In this document: piece after piece, positions 27,801 through 39,800 of the stretch | Position numbering within the stretch: position 1 is the stretch's first letter | Layout: each line of letters begins with the position of its first letter | Assembly (NCBI GenBank): GCA_013396915.1 | Contig: VWZL01004340.1 | Coordinates: 310,001 to 374,000, forward strand | DNA: 64,000 nucleotides | DNA from: Stercorarius parasiticus | Taxonomy: Eukaryota; Chordata; Aves; Charadriiformes; Stercorariidae | Direction of reading: 5' to 3' | Notes under the pieces: model-generated | Database searches by the model: none | What the model was told of the DNA's origin: nothing | What the model saw: only the letters and a program-made list of their open reading frames with translations | Position numbers and translations under genes: made by a program

Positions 27801-30800
27801 GAAGACTCTGCATAAGCAGTTGTGGGGCTGTGACCGATCCCAGAATATCACAGCTGAGTTTCCACCAGCTGGCCAAGCCACAACCAGTGGCAGTGTACCT
27901 GCTTTCATCCCATTTCAGATGTGAGAGAGGAAACGCCTTAGTTCAAACATGCCTCCCTGGGGTTACTGAGCCCAGTCGCTCCTTGCAGTTCAGCCAATAT
28001 GTGGTAACTTGTCAAGTGCTGGTTACTTCCTTGTGTTTCTGAGCCAAGTGACAACAGCGTCACCCAGAGCAATACAAGGTTTATTGGCATAAATGCAGCA
28101 TTAATGCCATCCAAGTTTCTCAAAGCATTTTAAGAACATGGCTTTAGCATGAGTTCTAGAGTCAGGTAAACTAAGGCACTAAGGGGATCTGTGACATAAA
28201 AAGAAATGGTGATCAGAATTTTGGCTTCGTCACTTGAACTGTGTGCTAGAAAACACAGCTTGCCTTAGGATGAGTAAGCATTGAGACAACCTTGTCTTCA
28301 AAAACAAATACAACTGGTTTATTCATTAGCAGAAGTATCTACACTGCAAGGAGCTCGCAGGACCAAGGGCGCTTGGTGCCTACTGGCTGGCTGCAGGTTG
28401 TTACTCTCTTGTCACAGCTTTTATGCTTTTTGATAGCAGCAACAGGTTGGTTTTGAGTATCACAATTCTAATGTGGTGTTTAACAGTGACTAAAGGGACA
28501 TGTTGTATTTTAGCTCATGCACTGCTCTACCCTTCTCTGTCTCTCAGGGTGTGTTTGTTGCCTTTGGGGAGAGGTTGACAACGGAGGGCTGCACCACAGC
28601 CCATGCCAGTGAGCTAGAGAGCTGGTTGCATTTGTTCCCAGGCTTAGACGTCCTCTACGGATATGCTAACTCCAACTTGAGAGCTATTTTCTCCTCTGAT
28701 TGAGTTTTTCCATCATAACAGAGGGACTTGCCCTTGGGGTTCTTTGGCCCTGCTTTATAATTGGTGACAGTGCTTGTCTGACTGACTCCTTTAGTGGAGT
28801 CAAAGCTTTGTTTCCATAGGGATTCCCTCTTTCTCTCTCTCTCCGTGTTGGGTTTTTTTCGTTCTTTCTAATGAACCAAACAATTTAAATACTTGCAGCA
28901 AGTAAAATACTTTTGCTCTTAGTTACTTGCAGGAGCCAGAAAAGAGCTTGTGGTACATGCCTGGAAGACAATTCTGTTGCATATTGGTGGCACATGGGGA
29001 AATAAACCCCTTTAAACTAACAAAATCAGCTGCCAGGCTTTGCACAGAGCTACACCTGGCAGTACCACAGCAAAGGCAGTGGTACATTTCCCACCTGTCT
29101 GCAGCATTTCCTGTTTGGTTACCTCTGTTCCTTTTTCTTTTAATTCCCATCTCTTATCCTGTCTGCTACTTACAAAGCTGCAAACAGCCCTGTTTGGTGA
29201 GATCAGAGGTGCCCGTATTTCCTTGTTTGATAGAGCTATGGGCAAATTGCCCAGGCTGTGCAATGCAGGTGCCTACATTCCCCTGACCAATGAGGCCATG
29301 ACAAAATAGCCCAGGCCTTTCCACCCCAATGTCTACATTCCCCCGGTCAATGGAACCATAAGCAAATGGCCCATTCTGTTTTGTCCAGGTGCCCAGCATT
29401 CCCCTTATTGATGGATTCACAGGACAAAGACCAAATCTCCTCTGGCCAGTTCCCCTAATCCAGGGTGGTCTGATCTTTTTAGTGGAAATCAGTTTCATGA
29501 ACCCTCTCTCCTTCTTCCCAGTCCCCTGTGGACCACACAGAGGTGGAGTGGTTTCTCAGAGTCCTGAGCACCTGGTCACGTACAGACGCACGCATCTTCC
29601 TCCCACGTGGTCAGTTAATCTAAGACCAAGGCAGTGAACTGGATGGAATTTTTCTGCAGAGCTGACTAAGCTCAGAGATCTCAAGGTAGGTTTAAAAACT
29701 GAGATATTCATGGTTAAAAGTCCTTGTGAAACTGTTTTAAATTGACATAATGCAGAGGAACCAAGGGTAAAGCATTCTGTTCAGTTACTGGTTTTTATAA
29801 GCTCGATTCTCACACTTAGCTTTCTTGTCAAGGGCTTCTCTAACATATATGCTTGGTAAAAATGGTATCTCCTTTCAGGATAGCTCTCCAGAGGATACCC
29901 AACAGATCACTGGCTTGAGAACATAAATGCTAGAGGTACTTTGCTCCAGGACAAGACGTCTGAAAAAAGGTAATCAATATGTCATTAGCTTCTGCACTGG
30001 TCCTGCCAGTGACCTCCTTGTACAAGGCTGGGCAAGAGGCTTAATGTCTCTGTGCCCCAGAAACCCAGCTGGGAACAGCTATGGATCTCCTCACAGGAGA
30101 CCGAGAGCAAGGGTGAATGAGGTGAAGAACAGTAGTTTTTACTGGGCCTCTCTGAAAGAAGTGACTAGATAATGGCCAAAGTGTTTATTTTTAGTTTATG
30201 TCTCTGGCGTTATACTTCTGCTTGATGACAATAGTCTTGCATTTTGCTATGTTAACTGTGAAGGAAATCTTGTGTATTGTATTGCACTACTAGTATCCTA
30301 TTTTGTATACGGTATGATAAGTTTAGACAGATGGATTAATGTTTTGGGATCTCCAGTCAATTATCCATCCTCCCCATCTCTTAATTGGCATCCAGATAGC
30401 ACTGAATTAAGCAAAAGAAGAGCCGTCGGGTGCTCTTCTCTCAGCATAGGGCCATTTCCTTTCAAGAAGCTGTATTGTTTTTTGTTTCTTTGCTTGGCAG
30501 CTTGGAAAAAGGTTGGGTTCCCTGTGGGTTCATTGTTTTGCAAATGTTTTCATTTCTGGCCTTGCATCTCCTGAGGGGAGTTGCTTTGGCATTTTCCATA
30601 TCCCCATAGAACTCTGAACGTTATTTGTGAGTAGAGATGTCAATGGCTTGGATGGCCCATAGGGATTGTGGCATCCTTTTAAGAAAAAACAGAATTCCAG
30701 TCCAGTTGAGGTACAAGAGTTTGCTTGTATGATTAATTCATGACACGTTTCTGTCTGGAATAAGCTCAGTGGTGAGACTGATTTTGTTTGTCCTTATCTC

Positions 30801-33800
30801 TCCCAGGGCAAGACTTGTTAAGTGTTAAAGATCTGATTTGGGTGACATAACACTAGTGAAGTCTTTTGGGAGTGGCATTTATATGGTCTTCTTGGATTCA
30901 ACAACCAGTAAGGAATTAGCCTTCCTTAACTTTGTAAAAATCAAAAACTTGGAGGGCTTGCTTAAACAAAGACATTTTGTATCAGCAGAGTCAAAGCAGA
31001 TATGTTGTGGCAATCTAAGTAGGTTTAGGTGAGCTGCGTTTTGCACAAAGGTAGCACAGATTTATTTTGCATTTAAATCAGTTTAGCAGCATTGTTTCAT
31101 ATACGCATAAAACCGGAAAATGGAATTTTCCCCTCTCTTCCCTTCTGGAGGACATATTCTCCTTGAAATATTGGTGGTTAAAACCCTTGAGCACAAGGAA
31201 GAGTATAATGTAATCATAATTGGCTCATTTTTGATTGGATGTTTCTTCTCACATTGAAATGCCAGTCATTAGATCTTCGTAACATATGTGTTGCCCTACT
31301 GTCAAGAGCAATATGTTACAATCCGTAAGTTATACCTATTAGTCTACTATGTGTATTCATTCAAATAATTGTAGTGGGACAAATTTTTAAAACAGATCTG
31401 GTCTCACCTTACATGCCCTCAATTATTTTTCCACAAGTGCACAATTAACCTAAAAAAAACCCCAAACCAAGCCACTAAACTTTTTTCTGTACTCAAAATA
31501 CATGATTGTGTTTTAAATGAATGTATTTGGGTTTATGGTTTCCTAAGAAAAAATGAATTCTAAATTAGGAGACAGATTGGTGGCGGTTGTATATATGGGT
31601 TGGTAATTTTATATGGTACAGTGAAGAATTTTATTTCTGTAAAAAAGGAAGAGATGTCATCTTGACCAAAATACAGAGTTGGGAATGCAACCATTTGTTC
31701 AAAGCCCCAGCGCAATTGTTCAGTATAACACTCGGCAAGTAACTTAAGGCTTATGCTGTTCTGGATTGTCAGTGAATTCAGTAGGAGTAGGAGAAGTCTG
31801 TTGTATGTCCTGCTTACCTTTTTTAAAAATGGGATACAGGTATTCAAGTACTTCATGGAACGGGAGGAAGACTAATAAGTTTGTATCTGTAAAATTCTCT
31901 GAGAATCCCTAGTGATGGATGTTCAATACATGCAATTTTAATAATAATAGGTAAAAGGTAAGAGTTTGGCTGTCTCAACCATTTCTGCCTAAATGTTTTA
32001 AAGATTAGATCACAAATGGATCTAAGTATTAGCGAACTCCTAGACTCGTGAGCTGTGAGAAGAGACACTCCATCTTTTCAGTGTTATTTGTTCCTTTTTT
32101 TTTAGTTCACAAGGTTTGTGTTTCTGAAGCCTGTGAAGCAGATTCCTTCTATACAGATAGACATTTGACTTCTGCCTTTTGCAGAAAGGCAGAAACATGA
32201 TTCATTTCTCATTTCCCAGAGATACCGTGCAAATTTGCAGTTTTCCATTGTATTCATGTAAAAGACATGAAGAGCGTGTAATGAAAAAGAAGTATGTTCT
32301 TATAATTAAGATGCAAGCTCTGAAAAGAGTTCCCCGTGATGTTCACTGTAAAGCTATTTCTCATCTAATTAAATCTCTATCTGGTATCAAGGTCTGTGGA
32401 AGCTCTGCCCTTTTTTTGCTGTAACAGACTGCTCTGAAATCTCACAGTCATTTCTCTGAATATCAGTGTGCGGCTTTCATAAAAGTAGCATATGCACAGA
32501 CGCAGAAGAAAATCTAATGGTGATTAAGTCTGCTAAGAGACATCCTAGAAATCTTTCCACTTCCATTGAATTGGGTGGGAGATGAGGGTATTCAGCACCT
32601 CTATAGTCTCAACCCCTTGTGGAAATACGTCCTAGATCCTGAGTTTCCCTTACAATCAGGAGCTGCCACTGGAGCTGAATGCTGAGTAGGACATTCATGC
32701 TTATCTGCATATCTGCTATCAAGCGCATATTTGTCATTCTCATTTTCAAAAGTCAATCAGCTGCGCCTCAAAAAGATGGTCACTACCCTGTCCTCTCTTG
32801 ACCTTTCTAAGAGCAAGGAAGTTTGGGGAATGCTGTAAGCGTGCGAAGCTGAAAAAGGTAGCCACTGTTAGAGGACTGGTTTTGCTGTACACAAGTTGGC
32901 ACAGCTTCACACGGGGTGATGTTTTATCGCCAATCAAGAGATCATCTTCATTCCAGAGACAGTGTCTCAGATTTTTGATTTCTTGCCATATGTTTTGCTT
33001 TTACATTCTTGATGCAGATAATTGTTTTCTTAACCTGATCTTCCAGACAGTACTAGTCAGAAAAGATGTGGGCACAACAAAGGTTCCCCCTTGCAAGCTC
33101 ATAGCCTAAGGTCGAGGAATATGAGTCATAAATGGAGGGCAGTGCCAATGCATGGCCTCCTGCAAAAGAAGATCCTTGTGCAGAACAAGAATTTGGTATT
33201 ACAGATCATCCTTAAGCTATGTTGATCGTGTTGCACACAATCAGGTTAATGAGATCAGAAATGTCTGTGTGCTTATACTAGGCCCATCAGAAAGAAGCTG
33301 CAATAAAAACTCTCATCAGTCCTAAATCCTCTTCATTAAGAGGTTTTCATGTGAGTTGATTTTGTTCTTAAAGGAATAGTAAACGATTGTCTCCGAATTT
33401 TTCCTATGCAGCGGCAAATATTCTCTGATGTATTTAATGGAGCCTCTTGACTAAAATTAATTCTTCCATCTTGCGGTACAGTACTTTTTACTAAGAAGTC
33501 GTCTCTTTCCTGTTTTGAAATACTGTTCAGAGCACAAAGAACATCTAGCTATTCTCTTAGCTATTAGAAGGCCCGTTCTGACGATTCATGGAACAGTGTT
33601 TTTTAGTCCAGATCCAGTGCTTTTCTGTCTTTCCAGAGCATAAAACTTAGAAGCCAGTATAGAACATGATAGTTTGTCAAAGAAAGAATTGTGCATTTGA
33701 TTTTTAAAATTTCTCTGATCCGGGTAAACTCAGCTACTACCAAGACAGTGGCATCCTGAATTAATTCTGTGTTTTCCAAAACAGAAAGAGTCAATGTCCC

Positions 33801-36800
33801 TTCGATTTGCATTTGCTTTGAGGTTATTCCAGTAATCCAGTCTGTGTGGCATTAATATTAATATTTAGGCATTGCTGCCAATATGATGATGGGGAAAGAC
33901 TACACAATTCAAGTTAGAGGCAGACAAATCTGAAGAGCCATGCGGACTTTTTCTCCTCCTCAAACAAAAAGTCTTCTGTAGGTTCAGGTTATCCATAGAT
34001 GTAAATCTCTACATCTGTGTAGAAAGGCAAGGTTTATAGGGAGAAGCAGTATCTTCTGTCAAGCTAGGTAATGTAGTTGCAGTACAAAATCTAGGCTATT
34101 GGGCACAAAATCTTCAGCTTGCAGTCTGTTTACAGAGAGTGGACAAAATTCCTTCCATCTTACGTGGGCATGTGAGAACATTTGCATGTTCCCGCAAAGT
34201 GCAGTGTCCTTTTTCATTATGAGGAATGGTATTTGCTGTGAAATGGCAAAGGACAGCACAGGTGTTCTGTGATGCAGTCAGCCCGACTGGGAACTGGTTT
34301 GAGAACGAGGAGACTCATTTCAGTCTGTCTGCTGAATTATCAGGGCAAGTGATAACAACCCATTGCTGTCATTGTCAACCAATGTCAACCAAGCTGCATT
34401 CTCATGGGAGAGCATCCATTTCTCATAGGTGGAGCCACTTACATCTCTAGGTCTTCACTGAAATCTTACACGTGAACAGACATAGTATAGTCTCACCGCG
34501 ACAGTGATGTGTGGACAACTGTAGAGCAAACAGTTAGGTGTTCTTTTGCCTGGAGTTTGAAAATTACAACAATGAATCTCTAAGACTCATAGATTTTTAG
34601 ACAAGAATTTTTTCACAGTTGAGACTTGAAAAAAAAGTCATGGCTGCAACTGCATTAAGGTTTTATAAAACAGGGTGAGAAGAAAAATTGATTTGATACC
34701 TGCTGCCTTGTATGTTCAGGAAATGCAGAAGCAATGCTCAGAAAAACCCTACTGTGTCTTTTGGTCTGGTTTATAAGGTTCCAAATGTCTCTGAAATGGC
34801 TCATTACAAACAAGGTCAGAGTAGGACACTTGGTGCCCTCTTGAATTTCTCTTGCCAGGGATGGGAATGCTGGACTGGTCTCGTCAGTTCAAATTCCCTT
34901 CAGAGAGAAATCCTTGAGCCCCTTAATTCTTCCTCCAGGGAAGGAGGGCCTGGCAGTGCTATCTGCTTGTTTACACTGCTGGTGTTAACTGCTTCCTTTC
35001 AACTCGCCTCTGCATTCTGTCTCCTCTACAGTTCAAGTTAAACGAAATGCTGAACAGACAGCCCTAGTCATAACATTCAGGCACTTACCTCCACTAGTGA
35101 CTAATCCCTCCTGGAATCTCTTCTGTCTGGAAGTTGGAATAACCCAAGCATCGTGCAACTTTGAGAGGCCAGTTCTGATGACTGTGGGACAATTCACTGC
35201 AGTGCAAGACCCTGCCCTTGCATCTTACCTACTAGGAATTCAACCTTCTGATGTGCTAAGCATGTTTCTTTTCAGTGACCCCACTGCCATATGAGATCAG
35301 ACCTTTAAGAAGCCACTGAAGCCACAGTGGTGACCTCTTGAATTATTGATGTTGCTACTTAATGAGGTATGTGTGTGCACGGGGGATCCTTCTTTGTTTA
35401 TCAAAAGGTTTGGCGTGAATACAGTAAAAGAAAAGCCTGAGAAATGACAGCAAAAAATGTAGGTCCTTGGAACGGGGTCACATACATTCCACACAGAGCC
35501 CTGTCCCTGGCCTGGTTTGGTGTCTGTGTGCAAGTGGCCCACCTCAGTTATGGAAGTAACTGTTGCTCAAGGAGTCCCTGTAGATGGAGAAAGGCAGCAG
35601 AGGTCTTCAGTGTCAGTGCAGAGAAAAAGGCCTTCCATAGGGTTGACAGTGGCTTCTGTCTGAACAACCTGGCGGCTTTTGAAGAGACAAAACTGCATCC
35701 CATCACAACATGTCTTGATCTGGCATTCACAGAGTGTGTGTAGAAGAGTGATTAAAAGTCTTTTAGCTACAAAGCGAGTCCACTCATCTTTGACAAAAGG
35801 CACTGCTGGGGACTTCTGTCCTTAAAGAGGTCACCACAGGATACAAAATGGAGAATGAACAGGTCTCCTGCGCAAGGCACACTTAACATGTTGCCATAGA
35901 AACCAGTTACTTAATTCAGGCATACACAATTCTTCCAGCCCCCAGTGAATTCCAGTAATGGGTTTATTATATCACACTTCATTGGTGTCATCTGTCACAC
36001 AGACACTCACATAAATGAACCAGCCTTTGATTCAAAACACTAGCTAGACCCAACAGGGGAAGGGTCTCCGTTTGGGTCTGGTGGTTATAAGCAGGTCAGT
36101 ATTCTACCCCACTTTGCATGCTAATGTCTTCCTTTCATGCAAACATCATCTTCGATGGAGGAGAACATTTGTTTTCATTTCTCGATATTCCAGTTTATTA
36201 AAAATGTGCTCTTAATCTCTCAGATCCTTGAGTGCACGTGCTGTCAGGATGCAGGTTGAAACATTTTGGTCCCTGTTTCCCTCATGTGATGTTTGAACTG
36301 TAAGTCACACTAATGTCTGATGCAACCTTGTGTTAATTTCTCCTTTTGTTTGGGCCAGAGTTTTCATTTATATTAGCTGACCTGAAGGCTTATTTTAGGC
36401 TCCATGACTACATAGTACAGTGTTTTTAAATTAGAAAAACAGATGGATAGGCAAGTAGGTTAAAAAGGTCTCAGTTACGTAATCACAGAATCACAGAATG
36501 ATAAGGGGTTGGAAGGGACCTCTAGAGATCATCTAGTCCAACCCCCTGCCAAAGCAGGTTCACCTAGAGCAGGTTGCACAGGATCGTGTCCAGGCGGGTT
36601 TTGAATATCTCCAGAGAAGGACAGTGTGCAGCCTCTCTGGGCAGCTTGTTCCAGTGCTCTGTCACCATCAAAGTAAAGACATTTTTCCTCATGTTCAGAT
36701 GGAATTTCCTGTGTTCCAGTTTGTGCCTGTTGCCCCTTGTCCTGTCGCCGGGCACCACCGATAGAGTCTGGCCCCATCCTCTTGACACTTTCCCTTTAGA

Positions 36801-39800
36801 TATTTAGAATCATAGAATGGTTTAGATTGGAAGGGACCTTAAAGATCATCTAGTTCCACCCCCCTGCCATGGGCAGGGACACCTCCCCCTAGCCCAGGTT
36901 GCTCAAAGCCCCATCCAACCTGGCCTTGAATTTATAAGCATTGATAAGATCCCCTCTCAGTCTTCTCCAGACTAAACAGACACAGGTCTCTCAGCCTTTC
37001 CTCATCAGAGAGATGCTCCATTCCCGTGATCATCTTCAGAGCCCTCCACTGGACTGTCTCCAATAATTCCTTGTCTTTCTTGAACTGGGGAACCCAGAAC
37101 TGGACACAGTTGATGCATAAGACTCCATGCAAGCATTGCCTGTAGATACACTTACAGTAGATGAACCTTAAAAAGGTGAGGTTGGTTTTAGTTCATGATG
37201 TTGTGTTGGAGGTTGGCGTACTGAAGCTGATGAGCATAGTAGTAACTGTTCTACCTTAGGAATAGTTAAGAATGTTCTCATTTAAGAATAGGATGAAGAT
37301 CAGAAGCATTTGTTTCCCATTTAATATGTAATTTCTTATTGTGATAGAAGTCAACAGGCAAAACATAGGGTACTTAACAGGTCAGTCAGGACTTAAGACA
37401 TGCTAGTGGAGAATTTTGACTGAAAAGCATTTATAAGCATAGAAAGTTAGGTGTTGATTTTGTCGTGCTTCATATGAAGCAAATGATGTGTAGGCAATCA
37501 GCAGTGAATAAATTGCTCTGCCTCCTAGACCAGGAATGATCAATAGAGCAAGTTTATTGCCAGAAGCATTAAGATGGGAGGACACAGGATCTCAGATAGA
37601 TAGATGCTAGCTGCAGAAGTACTCTGGATCTGAACAGGAGTAAGGGATTTAGTAAATGCTGGAGTAAAAGAAAACTGCAAAAGAGACATTAGGAAGTCAT
37701 CTCCTTGCATTTCTACAGGACTTGTTGCCCAATGCATGACACTTTCTGTCTCAGCTGTATCTTATCTGAGATGGAATGAAGATGCGTGACCCTGTCAGAG
37801 GAGAAAGATAAGGGATAATCTACAAGAGACGAGTGATACACCATAACTTAGTGATACGTTATGTTCTGTTGTGACATTGTCACATCACTCAGATGTGTTT
37901 GCTTCCATTCTAGTCTCCTAGACTAGAATCTTATCTTCTGCCAAGTTTCCTGTCACGTTCCCAGGAAAAGCCTCTTTCAGTGGTCTTGGAGGACCACCAG
38001 AGTGAGCTGACTCAGGGAGGTGCATCTCAGTTTATAGATGCATGAAAGTTACTGCAGCTCTACCACCTCCTCCTTTCACACCTACATTCTCAGTTCTGGA
38101 AGCCAGTTGACCCAAAATCTTGTTTCATTATGTGTCCCACATGGGTTTTAAATCTAAATGCTCTTAGTAAGCCATCTCTTTTTTTGATTCATTTTGTTCC
38201 CTGTTAAAAAGGAATTTGTGTCTCCTCTCCAAGTTAATAGGACAACGCCCAAGAAAAACCTGAGTGTCATGCAGTGGAAATTACTTTAACCCCCTCCGTA
38301 GAGAAAACCATTATTTATGTCAGAGCGTTAATTAACATTTAAGTTGGAACAGTTTTGATCATTTCAGGAATGTTGTCATCTCGTGATGTGCGCTCTTCAG
38401 CAATGCAAGGCTTAGCCAGAATCAGTAATTGGATAGGTCAGAGTGGAGGTGAAAGATGAGCAGAGAACACTGCACAAAGTAGTGGTGGGGTTTCAGTCAG
38501 CCACTGTCCAAGTCAGTTGTGAGTCAGTGTTTGAGGGAATGCCCTGGTGACATTCGTGACATCTTTAAAATAAGATATAAAATCACAGTTCTGAGATGCG
38601 TGGGCAAAGCTCCTGTGAGACTTGTAGTGAGAGTAGCAGTGTCACTCAGGCAGATCTGATCAGGTATCGCTCTAAATAACTACACTCTGCCTTCCTTTAT
38701 TGTCATTCACAAAAGAATCTGTTGTGTCGTACTGCTGACCTGAAAAGCCTGGTGCTTTTGCACCCTTGCCATAGTGACCTTTCACGGATTGATTGAGGTC
38801 TCTGTAAAGTCTGTCCAGAACTTCAGAATCCTTTTGGGTTAATGTGCTGTGAAACAGTATTTCTCTTGTTCTCAACTAAGTTGCAGTACAGATTCCTGCC
38901 TGCTGCTTTAAAGCTTCATCTCTCTGTCCCGTGGAGGAAATGACCTCTGTGTGTATTCAATTCATGTAACAGTTCATGGAAGTATTTGGGATCTGCAAGG
39001 GTATGACCCATAAGTATATGACTCTTCTTACTATTACTATTGTTTTCTATCATCTACTGCCACAGCGTAGATTGATTAAGCATACACATTTTCATTTCAG
39101 TGTTGTTGCTGCCCAAATTGACAGAATCATTTTGACACTTGTAATCACAAAGGCTTGTGTTGGATGAATGTTTTATTATTTGATTTTCTGCCATCCACTT
39201 CTCAGATTTGTTGTAGCAGCAACACATGGTCTTAATGATATTTCCCAAGGTTAAGTAAGCACAGAAGCCAACGTAGTGCAGGGCAACAGGGGATAGTGTA
39301 CTAGAGAAGGAAGAGTTGTTTTGCGTTTAAGGCCAAGGCATTTGCCTCAGACCCTGTATTCCCTTCCTTACTCTATCAGAATTGTCCTGTTTTACCACAA
39401 AACACCTCACCTCTCTGTGCTGCTCTTTCCCCATCTGTGAAACGACAACAGGACCCTGATATGCGTGCTGTAGATCATTAAAAGGATCTTGAAAAGTACT
39501 TCCAGATTTTTGATTGGAAGGCACACAAGAGTGGAAAATTGTATTAGTTGCCTAGATTCTGTATTGACGTGGCAAATTGCAGTCCCCCTACAGAAGACAT
39601 TTGGATGTATTTGACTTAAATGTATCATGATAACTGACCAGCAGAATTACTACTCCGGGAACAAGACAGTTTAGTAGTCAGATGATCTGCTCCAGATTTC
39701 TAATATGCAAGGATGTTTCCCAGCCTGTTGCACAAAGATGAACTCAGTCTCTCCTTACTGCTGTTTCCCTGTCTCAGATATAGTACACTGGTTTCTTTCT

